Below are positions 16,850-25,670 of a DNA stretch of 64,000 nt, piece after piece; the first letter of the stretch is position 1, and each line of letters starts with the position of its first letter. The notes beneath the pieces are model-generated. The model did no database searches. It had not been told where the DNA came from and saw nothing but the letters and a program-made list of their open reading frames with translations. A program made the translations under genes and the position numbers. This DNA comes from Spirochaeta isovalerica. Lineage in GTDB: Bacteria > Spirochaetota > Spirochaetia > DSM-2461. Location: assembly GCF_014207565.1 (NCBI RefSeq), contig NZ_JACHGJ010000001.1, positions 248,001-312,000 on the forward strand, read 5' to 3'.

Positions 16850-17046
16850 TAAAGAAGTGGTGCAAAAAAGTCAAATGGATTTCCCCAATTTTTTTTCAAT
16901 TATTTTGTAACTTTTAATAGAATCAGTGTTTTTCTTTTTGAAAGCAGCAGGAAATTGGCTAATGCAATTACTCCTAGATTTAGATTTTTTTATTGTTTGT
17001 GGGGCCTTCCGGTTTTTCCTCCTTTTTCCGGAAGGCCCATTTTTTA
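16850..17046 (+). ncRNA. Possible small RNA ending in an orphan terminator
   Basis: The 265-nt gap between the XRE gene and ligA has no ORF that I trust, yet contains a strong plus-strand terminator at 17002-17045 with no gene in front of it. A short transcript starting somewhere after 16850 is one explanation. I cannot identify its family, and its 5' end is a guess. Confidence 0.25.
17002..17045 (+). terminator. Strong intrinsic terminator with no upstream gene
   Basis: The 11-bp stem GGGCCTTCCGG (17002-17012) / CCGGAAGGCCC (17028-17038) is followed by ATTTTTTATTT. The hairpin only has a T-run on the plus strand, so it cannot serve the minus-strand XRE operon. It sits 12 nt before the predicted ligA -35 box and may insulate ligA. 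Confidence 0.85.
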
Positions 17047-17056
17047 TTTCATTTTA

Positions 17057-17085
17057 TTGCCCGGAAAGCTTCACTCTGATAAAAT
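17057..17085 (+). promoter_or_regulatory. Predicted ligA promoter (leaderless arrangement)
   Basis: TTGCCC (17057-17062) and TAAAAT (17080-17085) are 17 nt apart. The -10 box ends 6 nt before the ligA ATG and no ribosome binding site is present. Confidence 0.6.
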
Positions 17086-17091
17086 CTTCCC

Positions 17092-18954
17092 ATGACTGTA
17101 AACGAAATCGTTGGCAAACTGACCGAAGCCCGGGAAGTTTATTACAATAGTGAAACCCCTCTGATGACAGATAGCGAATTCGATTCGCTTGAAGATCAGC
17201 TCCGTGAGCTGGATCCCCTCAATCCCTATTTCTCTTCAGTGGGAATTCTTCCCCTGACTGAAGAGGACGGTGGAAAAATCCGTCATGATATTCCCATGCT
17301 GTCCATGGGGAAGGCAAAAAATATCAGCCAGATCGAAAAATGGATGAAGAAGCTTGCCTTGCCGGAGGATCAGATTTACTGTCTGCAGCCTAAAATTGAC
17401 GGCTTATCGGCGTCGTGCCGTTACAGAGGTGGCAAGCTCCTTTATGTGGCTACCAGAGGCGACGGTATGACAGGACAGGACATCTCCCATATTGCCGGCC
17501 ATATGAATGATATCAGGGACTCCATCAGTTTTTCCTCCGGTGATATTGAAATCCGAGGAGAATTATATCTTCCGAAAAATACAGAATATGATACGAAGGG
17601 CAAACCGCTGAGAAACAATTGCGTCGGTCTCATTAATCGAAAAGAGGGACAGGATGACCTCAAGCATGTCCGCTTTGTCGCTTATCAGATCAGTGATAAT
17701 TCTGTCAGTTCCACAGAGTCGGGGAAAATCGAGCTTCTGGCTGAAGAAGGATTTCATACGGTCACTTACAGCCGCGTTTCCTCCATTGAAGAAATAAATG
17801 ATTATTATGAGAAATACATAGATGAAAACCGGGACAAATGGCTCTATGAAACCGATGGACTTATCGTCGCTGTAGACGATAACTCCATTCACGATGAAAT
17901 CGACAGCCGCTGGGTTGTCGATCACCATCATCATTACGCCATAGCTTTCAAACCTCCCGCTGCTTTCAGAGAGACGACTCTGAAAGATATCGAATGGCAG
18001 GTGAGCCGCCAGGGGAATGTCGTTCCCGTTGCTCTTTTTGAGCCGGTCGTACTCGGAGGGGCGACACTCGAACGGGCGTCACTCCATAATTTTGCTTTTG
18101 TCGAGTCCCTGATGCTCAGGCAGGGAGACACGCTTGTGATCGAAAGGGCGAATGATGTCATCCCTTATGTTCGCTCCAATAAAAGCAATGTCGACAGGAC
18201 AGCAGATCTATTCAGCAATTCCCTGATTCCCGATAATTGCCCTTCCTGCGGTAGGAAATTATCCGAATCGGGAGTCCATTTGAAATGTTCCAATGGAGAG
18301 TGCCCCGAACAGCTTATTCAGAAAATCATGTACTGGGTCAGGGAAGCGGAAATCGAACAGGTTTCGATCGGAACGGTAAGAGCTCTGTTCAATGCGGGAA
18401 AAATACGGAAGATCCGGGACCTCTATGATTTGAAAGAGGAAGACTTCGCCGATCTTGAAGGATTCGGGGATAAGAAAATTACAAATTTTATCCAGCAGGT
18501 TTCAAAATCCCGGGAGTTGACTCCGGCCGAACTGATCAGCCGCCTGGGTATTCCTCTTGTTCAGAAAAAGGCTTTGAAAAAGCTGAATATCAACACGATT
18601 GATGATTTTCTCACTTTTGACGACAACACCTACGTAATCGGCCAGAATATAATTGAATGGAAGAAGAATGCACTGAATAGAGAATATCTGGAAGAAATTA
18701 TATCCGCTGTATCTTTAAAGGATGAGAGTACAGGAGAGTCCAAAGGGGCAGTCGCCATGACCGGAAAAGGTCCGATGGGGAGAAAAGAACTTGCTGCCCG
18801 GCTGGAAGAAATGGGCTATGAATTCGTCTCATCTGTGACGGGAGAAACAGATATCCTCCTCTGTGAGGATCCTTCTTCCGGCAGTTCCAAGCTTCAGAAA
18901 GCGGAAAAGCTCGGCGTGAAGCTCATGTCGTACAGGGAATTTTTCAGCTTATAA
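17092..18954 (+). CDS. ligA: NAD+-dependent DNA ligase, short divergent form
   Basis: Seals nicks with NAD+ as the cofactor. Order of parts: domain Ia (YYNSETPLMTDSEFDSLE), nucleotidyltransferase with active-site Lys101 in QPKIDG, OB fold (AFKPPA ... EWQVSRQGNVVPVALFEPV), four-cysteine zinc finger (CPSCGRKL...CSNGECPEQ near 383-405), helix-hairpin-helix region, and C-terminal BRCT. It is 620 residues long against about 670 in typical LigA. The usual block NPRNAAAGSLRQ is replaced by NNCVGLINRK, and the HhH region is shortened. It keeps what is needed for catalysis. Whether it is the only ligase or a second one cannot be told from this window. Confidence 0.9.
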   Translation: MTVNEIVGKLTEAREVYYNSETPLMTDSEFDSLEDQLRELDPLNPYFSSVGILPLTEEDGGKIRHDIPMLSMGKAKNISQIEKWMKKLALPEDQIYCLQPKIDGLSASCRYRGGKLLYVATRGDGMTGQDISHIAGHMNDIRDSISFSSGDIEIRGELYLPKNTEYDTKGKPLRNNCVGLINRKEGQDDLKHVRFVAYQISDNSVSSTESGKIELLAEEGFHTVTYSRVSSIEEINDYYEKYIDENRDKWLYETDGLIVAVDDNSIHDEIDSRWVVDHHHHYAIAFKPPAAFRETTLKDIEWQVSRQGNVVPVALFEPVVLGGATLERASLHNFAFVESLMLRQGDTLVIERANDVIPYVRSNKSNVDRTADLFSNSLIPDNCPSCGRKLSESGVHLKCSNGECPEQLIQKIMYWVREAEIEQVSIGTVRALFNAGKIRKIRDLYDLKEEDFADLEGFGDKKITNFIQQVSKSRELTPAELISRLGIPLVQKKALKKLNINTIDDFLTFDDNTYVIGQNIIEWKKNALNREYLEEIISAVSLKDESTGESKGAVAMTGKGPMGRKELAARLEEMGYEFVSSVTGETDILLCEDPSSGSSKLQKAEKLGVKLMSYREFFSL

Positions 18955-20317
18955 CATTTTTCAGCCATTTTCCGGATTTCAATCGGCTGAATCCGAAAGT
19001 GAATTTGACAATTTCTTCCACTGACAGAGCCGCGTAGATAACCATCAGCGGGAGGTGGAAAACCAGACCCGTCAGTACAGCGGCCGGTACGGCTATGAGC
19101 CAAATCCCTCCCGCCTCCATATAAAGGCTGTACCGGGTGTCTCCTCCGCTCCTCAGAATTCCCACGATCATATGCCAATTGAAGATTTTAAAAGGCATGA
19201 AAAAAGCCAGTACCCTCAGAATGGATGTCACGCCGGCTTTAGCATCGGCGGAAATGTTAAAGAGAAGGGGAAGCAGTGAAGAGAGAGGAAACAGTATGAT
19301 GCCCATAAGCAGTCCCAGAGCCGGTGCCAGGATTGCATAAGCATGGGCATAATAGACTGCCCGGGATTCTTCTCCCGCACCGATCCTGTTGCCGACCATT
19401 ACGGCGCAGGCTCCGCTTGTTCCAAAGAAAAAGATCATAAACAGTTTGCTGATCGTATCGGAAATGGAAAAAGATGCCATTGCCTCCGTGCTGATTCTGG
19501 CGAAGACGAGATTGATTGCCGTTATCCCGAAAGACCAGAATATTTCATTGAGAATAACCGGAATCGAAGTCTGAAAATATTTTCTTATGTATGCACGGCT
19601 TATATGTAACAGATCGTCCAGCGACAGGGCAGAGGGATACCTGTTTCTGTAAATAAAAGTGATCAGAACAATTGTTTCCGCTGCTCTTGCTATGACTGTT
19701 GCTATGGCAGCTCCCCGGACTCCCAGAGCGGGGAAAGGACCGATTCCGAAGATCAGGAGGAAATTTAATCCTGTGTTGATGGCTATAGAAATGCCTGAAA
19801 CGGCAGTTGTCAGTTTTACCCGTCCCGTGCTTCTTAAGGAAGCGGCATAGGAAAAGGTCACTGACGTAGCCAGATAGCTCATACCGACAATACGGAGGTA
19901 TGAACTTCCCAGCCGTATGACTTCCGGGTCTTTGCTGTAGATGGAAAGTATGAACCTCGGAAAGAAAACAGCTCCGGAAGTGAAGAGCAATCCGGCTCCT
20001 CCCGCAAGAAGAAGACTGAGAGAAAGGGATTCTCTCAGACCTTTGATATCCCGGGAACCCCAGTACTGGCTTGCGAAAACGGAAGCTCCGCTGGTTATTC
20101 CGAAGAGTATCAGGACCAGCAGGAAAAAAACCTGATTCGACAACGCCACAGCTGCGATTTCCGTTTCTCCGAGCCGGCCGATCATTAAGGTGTCGATCAT
20201 GTTCAGGCCGGACTGTATCAGATTCTGCAGGGCAAGAGGCAGGGCGATGGAAAGCATGGAGCGGAAGAAGAGTTTATCTTTGACGACTTCGGACAGCAGT
20301 TGATTCAGGTATTTCAT
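18944..20317 (-). CDS. MATE-family efflux transporter
   Basis: A 457-residue protein with twelve hydrophobic segments and the MATE signatures ALPLALQNLIQSGLNMIDTL near the start and AGNR-like CAVMVGNRIGAG in the second half. MATE proteins export drugs or metabolites using a Na+ or H+ gradient. Substrate unknown. The 3' end overlaps the 3' end of ligA by 11 nt in convergent orientation, with no terminator between. No Shine-Dalgarno is obvious. Confidence 0.92.
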   Translation of the reverse strand: MKYLNQLLSEVVKDKLFFRSMLSIALPLALQNLIQSGLNMIDTLMIGRLGETEIAAVALSNQVFFLLVLILFGITSGASVFASQYWGSRDIKGLRESLSLSLLLAGGAGLLFTSGAVFFPRFILSIYSKDPEVIRLGSSYLRIVGMSYLATSVTFSYAASLRSTGRVKLTTAVSGISIAINTGLNFLLIFGIGPFPALGVRGAAIATVIARAAETIVLITFIYRNRYPSALSLDDLLHISRAYIRKYFQTSIPVILNEIFWSFGITAINLVFARISTEAMASFSISDTISKLFMIFFFGTSGACAVMVGNRIGAGEESRAVYYAHAYAILAPALGLLMGIILFPLSSLLPLLFNISADAKAGVTSILRVLAFFMPFKIFNWHMIVGILRSGGDTRYSLYMEAGGIWLIAVPAAVLTGLVFHLPLMVIYAALSVEEIVKFTFGFSRLKSGKWLKNVIS

Positions 20318-20390
20318 AACTTCAGCTGAACATAGAACTTTGGCAATGCCTTGTCAAGGGAACGGTCAATTATAAAAAAACTGTTATATC

Positions 20391-20419
20391 TTGCCAAAAA
20401 TCATCTATAGAGATATATT
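20391..20419 (+). promoter_or_regulatory. Predicted feoAB promoter
   Basis: TTGCCA (20391-20396), a 17-nt spacer and TATATT (20414-20419). The GTG start follows 34 nt later with GGGAG in front. No clear Fur or DtxR box was recognised. Confidence 0.55.
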
Positions 20420-20453
20420 GCGAGAAGTGGATAATAAAGTTATGGGAGACTAA

Positions 20454-22895
20454 GTGGAACAGCCGCTATCGCAGTTAAATATTGGACAAAGTGCCGTCGT
20501 CACTTCAGTTAACGCCAAAGGTGAGGTGAAAAGGCGCCTGCTCGACATGGGGCTTTGCAGAGGTGTCGGTTTTACTGTAATCCGGATCGCGCCTCTCGGC
20601 GATCCCATAGTCATAAAAATCAAGGGTTTCGATCTTTCCCTTCGGAAAGAGGAAGCCGCCTCCATTCTCGTTGAAACTGAAATCAAAGACAATCTTAAGG
20701 GGCTGGAGAGAGAAAAGCTCTATTCGCCCGTTGATACTCTTCATAAAAACAGGCAGACGGATAGGAAAGAGATAAATGTAGCCCTGCTTGGTAATCCGAA
20801 CAGCGGAAAAACCTCTCTTTTCAATTGCCTGGCTGGGGCTCATCAGAAGGTCGGGAATTTTTCCGGAGTCACTGTTGAAAAATATGAAGGTTTCGTTAAA
20901 TACAAAGATTACAAAATCAATTTGATTGATCTGCCGGGGACTTATTCCCTGACGGCCTATTCTCCTGAAGAGGTTGTCGCCAGAAATTATATTATAGAAG
21001 AACAGCCCGATGTGGTCATCGATGTCATAGACGGGACGAATCTTGAGAGAAATCTCTACCTGACCACACAGATTATGGAGCTGGAGGTCGATGCTCTCTA
21101 TGCCATAAATATGATTGATGAAGTGGAGAAGCAGGGGATAGAAATCGACATCCCGCAGATTCAGAAACTGCTCGGTTCCCATGTCGTCGCGACATCGGCA
21201 TCAAAGCATATCGGTATGGATCTGTTGCTCGATCATGTCATTCGAGTTTATGAAGGGGATATAAACGTCTCTAAAAATAAACTCATATACAGCTTGCGGA
21301 TCGAGGAACAGCTTGAGAAACTTAAGAATCTTCTTCAATCCGATTCCTGGCTGTCCAGCAGATACAATCTACACTGGCTCGCCGTGAAGCTTCTTGAGAA
21401 TGATCAACTCGTTTACGAAACGGTTAAGCAGAGATCTATCTGGATCAGAGTCGAGAGAATCATTAACGAAACCATCGATATCTTTGAAAAATCCATCCAC
21501 CGCGATCCCGATGTCGTTATTACAGAAGACAGGCATGCCTTCATCCGCGGGGCCATTCGGGAAACGGTTCAGATGCCTAATAAAGTCAAGAAGAACCTGA
21601 CGGATTATATCGATGATATCGTTCTGAACAGGATACTCGGCCTCCCGATTTTCTTCGGAATAATGTGGCTTATTTTTCAGTTCACCTTTACGGTCGGCCA
21701 GTACCCAATGGACTGGCTCGATTCAATTTTCGCCTTTATAGCCGAAGGGGTCGGTACTTTGCTTCCCGGAGGATTTCTGAAATCCCTTATTGTCGACGGT
21801 ATAATTTCCGGTGTTGGCGGAGTTCTGGTTTTCGTTCCCAACATACTGCTTCTGTTTCTTTCCATATCTCTTCTTGAAGCGACCGGGTATATGGCACGAG
21901 CCGCTTTCGTCGTCGACAAGGCAATGCATAGAATCGGCCTCCACGGAAAATCCTTCATACCGCTTATTACCGGTTTCGGCTGTACGGTCCCTGCCATTAT
22001 GGCCTGCCGGACATTGAAAAATAAAGCTGACAGAATTGTCACCATGATGATAACGACCTTCATGAGCTGCGGAGCCCGGCTGCCCGTCTACATATTGCTC
22101 ATAGGGGCTTTTTTCCCGCCTTCTCAGGCCGGGAATGTTTTGTTCGGCATTTATATGCTCGGAGTTCTGATTGCTCTTCTCTCGGCATTTGTCATGAAGA
22201 AGGTCGCCTTTCGGGATGAGTCGGAACCATTTGTAATGGAACTGCCTCCCTACAGAAAACCCAACGCTTCTTCCGTGCTCAGGCAGGTCGGATTCAAAGC
22301 GGGCATGTATGTCAAAAAAGCCGGCACGATAATACTCGGAGCCTCTATTCTCATCTGGCTTATGACAAATTATCCAGTCAGCCGGGATATCGCAGAGCAT
22401 TATGAGTCGGTGAGGACCGAAATAGAATCCGATACCACTATGGGCTCCGCTGAGAAAAGGGAAATGACTGTTCTGGCGGAGAGAGAAGAAGCCGCAGCCC
22501 AAATGGAATATTCTTTGGCCGGACGGTTCGGAAAGCTGACAGAACCGCTTATCAAGCCGATTGGCTTCGACTGGAAAATCGGCATTTCCCTGACGGCCGG
22601 TCTGGCTGCTAAAGAAATCATAGTATCCACAATGAACACGATTTACTCTGTTCAGGACGGAGAGGGTACGAAGAGCCTGGCTTCGGATTTTAAAACCGCC
22701 ACAGGATACACGACGGCAACAGCTTTGTCCCTTATGGTTTTTGTCCTTCTCTATGCGCCTTGTATGGCGGCCATCGCTGTTTTTCATAAAGAATCCGGCC
22801 GATGGAAGTATACGCTTCTCATGTTTGCCTACACCATGTCTGTGGCCTGGTTCGTGTCTTTTCTCGTATACAGATTAACACTTCTTTTCATTTAG
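20454..22895 (+). CDS. feoB: Ferrous iron transporter, FeoA-FeoB fusion
   Basis: An 813-residue inner-membrane Fe(II) importer. Residues 1-75 are a FeoA SH3-like domain (PLSQLNIGQSAVV ... RRLLDMGLCRG), fused to FeoB. The G domain has P-loop GNPNSGKT (113-120), the switch GVTVEKYEG and G3 DLPGTYSL. The permease part contains the paired Gate motifs, with pore-type cysteines in FGCTVPAIMACRTLK and TTFMSCGARLPVY. Start GTG 20454 follows GGGAG with good spacing. FeoA helps FeoB assembly, so fusion ensures equal amounts. No feoC is seen. Divergent from the MATE gene. Confidence 0.96.
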   Translation: MEQPLSQLNIGQSAVVTSVNAKGEVKRRLLDMGLCRGVGFTVIRIAPLGDPIVIKIKGFDLSLRKEEAASILVETEIKDNLKGLEREKLYSPVDTLHKNRQTDRKEINVALLGNPNSGKTSLFNCLAGAHQKVGNFSGVTVEKYEGFVKYKDYKINLIDLPGTYSLTAYSPEEVVARNYIIEEQPDVVIDVIDGTNLERNLYLTTQIMELEVDALYAINMIDEVEKQGIEIDIPQIQKLLGSHVVATSASKHIGMDLLLDHVIRVYEGDINVSKNKLIYSLRIEEQLEKLKNLLQSDSWLSSRYNLHWLAVKLLENDQLVYETVKQRSIWIRVERIINETIDIFEKSIHRDPDVVITEDRHAFIRGAIRETVQMPNKVKKNLTDYIDDIVLNRILGLPIFFGIMWLIFQFTFTVGQYPMDWLDSIFAFIAEGVGTLLPGGFLKSLIVDGIISGVGGVLVFVPNILLLFLSISLLEATGYMARAAFVVDKAMHRIGLHGKSFIPLITGFGCTVPAIMACRTLKNKADRIVTMMITTFMSCGARLPVYILLIGAFFPPSQAGNVLFGIYMLGVLIALLSAFVMKKVAFRDESEPFVMELPPYRKPNASSVLRQVGFKAGMYVKKAGTIILGASILIWLMTNYPVSRDIAEHYESVRTEIESDTTMGSAEKREMTVLAEREEAAAQMEYSLAGRFGKLTEPLIKPIGFDWKIGISLTAGLAAKEIIVSTMNTIYSVQDGEGTKSLASDFKTATGYTTATALSLMVFVLLYAPCMAAIAVFHKESGRWKYTLLMFAYTMSVAWFVSFLVYRLTLLFI

Positions 22896-22901
22896 ACATG
22901 A

Positions 22902-22952
22902 AAACCTTCCTCTCTTTCCACTATAATTAAAATGGAAAACTGAGGGAGGTTT
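22902..22952 (+). promoter_or_regulatory. Leader hairpin covering the ribosome binding site of the GH13 gene
   Basis: An 11-bp stem (22902-22912 with 22942-22952, one G-U pair) and a 6-bp inner stem TTTCCA (22915-22920) / TGGAAA (22933-22938) enclose a loop with TATAAT. The Shine-Dalgarno GGGAGG (22944-22949) lies completely inside the outer stem. Transcripts arriving from feoB would have their ribosome site masked; a transcript started from the TATAAT in the loop would lack the 5' arm. Confidence 0.5.
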
Positions 22953-22955
22953 GCA

Positions 22956-25613
22956 ATGACATCAGAATATCCGGAAGCCGGGTTCACCCGTATTAAAAAA
23001 CTGCTTATCGATTTGTACGGAGATGACGGCGGCCGGACGCGATTTGATTTGCTTAAAGAAAAAGCCGATGCATTTCTGAATTCCCGTTCGGAGAAACAGA
23101 TCCGGGATTCTCTCTCATTCGATCCGGCAAAACCCTACGAAGCATTAAAAGGCAAAATATTTGTAATCGCCTATCCCGATAACGTTTACACAGATAATAA
23201 ATATCCATTGATGACCCTGAAGCGCACATTGAAGGACTGGTTTCCTTCAATCCGGGGCATGCATATACTGCCGGAAAGAACAATGAGTCATAATGACATC
23301 TGGCCGCAGGACATTTATCGTTTTTGTGATCACCTCAAAGCTAATTTGATTGTCAGAAAACTTCAGGAAGATGGAATTCTTGATGACAACAGAATCATAT
23401 CAGATGATTATGAATCCCTGATCGGAAAATTCATGTCCGAATCTCTGCCGGAACTGGCCGGTGATGATATGGAAATTCTGAAAAAGGAGTTACCGGTCAT
23501 TCTGGACGCAGCATGGAATTCCCATTTTAACGACGGAGGTTTCTCTCAGAAAACCAGAGCCGTCGTCGATCCGAGATTCGGGGAAAACAGACATCTGGAA
23601 GATCTCACTGGCAGTTTTTCAACCATGCTGGATTTCGTCGTTAATCATCTGGATATGGACAATGATTATCTTGAGGAATTTCGCCGCGGAAATAATGACG
23701 GGGAAGCTTTCGTCATTATATACAGAGATGAATACAGGCAATTAAAAGCCGATGGTGTTTTAAATAAAACGTTCAGACCCCGACCTTTCCCCCTCTTTAC
23801 GGGAATGAGGAAATATCCCGTAACTGATCTGGATGGAAAGTGTCTCACACCGGACGAGTGTGCGGTCGAGATGAACCGCATTTTTACTGCTAATGATCTC
23901 GAGCCTCTGGATGAGAGACTCATCAGGTTCATGTCTATCTATTTCAAAATTGAAAACGACCAGGGGCTTACTTCTGAAGACAAACGCATATTCAATGCTT
24001 TTGAGCAATATGCCGCCGAAAAGAAAATAGATACATCAGCTTTCTGGGAAGATTCACAGATACAGGCGCGTCAGAAAGTTATTAATTACAAACGATTACC
24101 CGATATGGAAGCTCTTATGGAAGAATTCGGCCTCAGCATCAAATACGCCGATATCTTTATGAACGACAGCGATCATGTTTTCGGACGGGAGTTTTATATA
24201 TACACGACTTTCAGTGAATCGCAGGCCGATGTGAATCCCTTAACCCTCGATGGGTTCAATATGATTGTAGAAGATCTTTTTCATCTTTTGTCGAGCGGTT
24301 CTCTGACCATGATGCGCATGGATGCCATTAAATATCTCTGGAAGGAAATAGGAAAGAAAAACTTCGATATGGAGGAAGGGAATAAGCTTATTGAAGTGAT
24401 TCGCACTCTTATGAAGATCGTATCGCCATCCACACTTCCTCTCGATGAAATTAACAGTCCCGACCCGGTTGTCTATTCTATGGCCAGAGACGGAGGCTTC
24501 GCTTATCTGTTCGGACAGGTCAATGCCGTTCCTATAGCATTTAACGAAGGCTCTCTTGAGCCGTTGATACGTTTCAACAAAACCAGAAATGAACAATGTC
24601 CTGAAAATCTTCTGCCCTTTGTCATGCTCTCAACACATGACGGCCGTTCTGTTCAGGGGCTCGGAGTTCAGAGAAGCGATGGACATGTTTCAATCGGCCA
24701 ATTCTACAACCTGAAAGACACTGTTGAATCGAGAGGAGGAAAACCGAAATTCAGAAGTGTCGCCAAAGGTGAAATCTCAGGAGACACCTTCCGGAAGGTT
24801 TTTACCGAAGCGGGATATGAAAAAAAGCTGGATAGACTGTCCGGACTTTTTGATCGGAACCTGATCGGCCAGGAAGATCTTTACAGGCTCAGGGACAATG
24901 ACTGGGAAGAATCGGATCTTCTGGAGGAGATGGCCTCTATTCTGGATGAGGATGTAAGAGATTTGGCCGGTTCTCCAGCAGTAGATTATTTTATCCAATG
25001 GATAATATACGGCAGAACGGCTTATGAGCTCTGCTGTACGACCCGCTCCTCTTTTTCCCTGACCGACAGCTCGGGAAATACTCTTACCGAAGATGAAGAA
25101 GCGAGGAGGATGGTTCTGGCCCAGCTTTTTGTTCTCACCCAGGGGCAGGATGTTCCGGCTATTTACTTCAATGATCTGATCGGTCTGGAGAATGATTTCA
25201 AATCCTTTGAGCTTTCGGGTCGTCCCAGAGATCTGAACCGTCACAAAAACCGTCTGGATGAAATGGTTGATCTGATCAAAAATGATCCGTTCACCGGAGC
25301 CTACGTAGAAAAACTGAATGAAATCCTCAAGCTGAGAGCAGAGGACCGGTCTTTCGCTCCCGGAGAAGGTTCTTTCAGGTTTTCAGTTTTGAGCGATACG
25401 GTGTTCCTTCATCATCCCTGGCATTCGGGAGAACATTCTTTTATTGTCGGGAATATCGTGAACCGTGAGGAGACTGTAACACTTTCCGTTGAGGAGCTGG
25501 GGGATCGCGTAAGTCAATCTTTGACCGATCAGATTTCCGGTCGCATATATAAGGCTGAAGAGGGGCGTTTCCAATTATCTCTTGAACCGTACGGCTATTT
25601 ATGGCTTAAATAA
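22956..25613 (+). CDS. GH13 enzyme related to sucrose/glucosylglycerate phosphorylases (GH13_18-like), with two large inserts
   Basis: An 885-residue cytoplasmic GH13-clan protein. Motifs of the sucrose-phosphorylase branch are present in order: YPDNVY, IRGMHILPE, NDGGFSQKTRAVVDPRFG, MLDFVVNHLD, TTFSESQADVNPL. Catalytic residues by motif are nucleophile Asp456 (MRMDAIKYLWKE), acid/base Glu498 (PLDEINSP) and His561-Asp562 (LSTHDGR). Typical family members have about 490-560 residues. Extra sequence sits at about 110-205 and 283-407, splitting the barrel, and another around 600-690. The enzyme probably transfers or phosphorolyses an alpha-glucoside, but the substrate is unknown. The HAD gene follows 57 nt later. 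Confidence 0.75.
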   Translation: MTSEYPEAGFTRIKKLLIDLYGDDGGRTRFDLLKEKADAFLNSRSEKQIRDSLSFDPAKPYEALKGKIFVIAYPDNVYTDNKYPLMTLKRTLKDWFPSIRGMHILPERTMSHNDIWPQDIYRFCDHLKANLIVRKLQEDGILDDNRIISDDYESLIGKFMSESLPELAGDDMEILKKELPVILDAAWNSHFNDGGFSQKTRAVVDPRFGENRHLEDLTGSFSTMLDFVVNHLDMDNDYLEEFRRGNNDGEAFVIIYRDEYRQLKADGVLNKTFRPRPFPLFTGMRKYPVTDLDGKCLTPDECAVEMNRIFTANDLEPLDERLIRFMSIYFKIENDQGLTSEDKRIFNAFEQYAAEKKIDTSAFWEDSQIQARQKVINYKRLPDMEALMEEFGLSIKYADIFMNDSDHVFGREFYIYTTFSESQADVNPLTLDGFNMIVEDLFHLLSSGSLTMMRMDAIKYLWKEIGKKNFDMEEGNKLIEVIRTLMKIVSPSTLPLDEINSPDPVVYSMARDGGFAYLFGQVNAVPIAFNEGSLEPLIRFNKTRNEQCPENLLPFVMLSTHDGRSVQGLGVQRSDGHVSIGQFYNLKDTVESRGGKPKFRSVAKGEISGDTFRKVFTEAGYEKKLDRLSGLFDRNLIGQEDLYRLRDNDWEESDLLEEMASILDEDVRDLAGSPAVDYFIQWIIYGRTAYELCCTTRSSFSLTDSSGNTLTEDEEARRMVLAQLFVLTQGQDVPAIYFNDLIGLENDFKSFELSGRPRDLNRHKNRLDEMVDLIKNDPFTGAYVEKLNEILKLRAEDRSFAPGEGSFRFSVLSDTVFLHHPWHSGEHSFIVGNIVNREETVTLSVEELGDRVSQSLTDQISGRIYKAEEGRFQLSLEPYGYLWLK

Positions 25614-25670
25614 ATACAATATTGTCCGAACTGGACTCATAGGTCTCGATAAAGTTTCTCAGGAGTGAAA

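Noticed and set aside
21723..22787. Long 354-codon minus-strand ORF inside feoB
   Set aside because: It lies wholly antisense to the well-conserved FeoB permease region; its translation is rich in Arg, Gly, His and Ser with no domain, as expected for a shadow frame.
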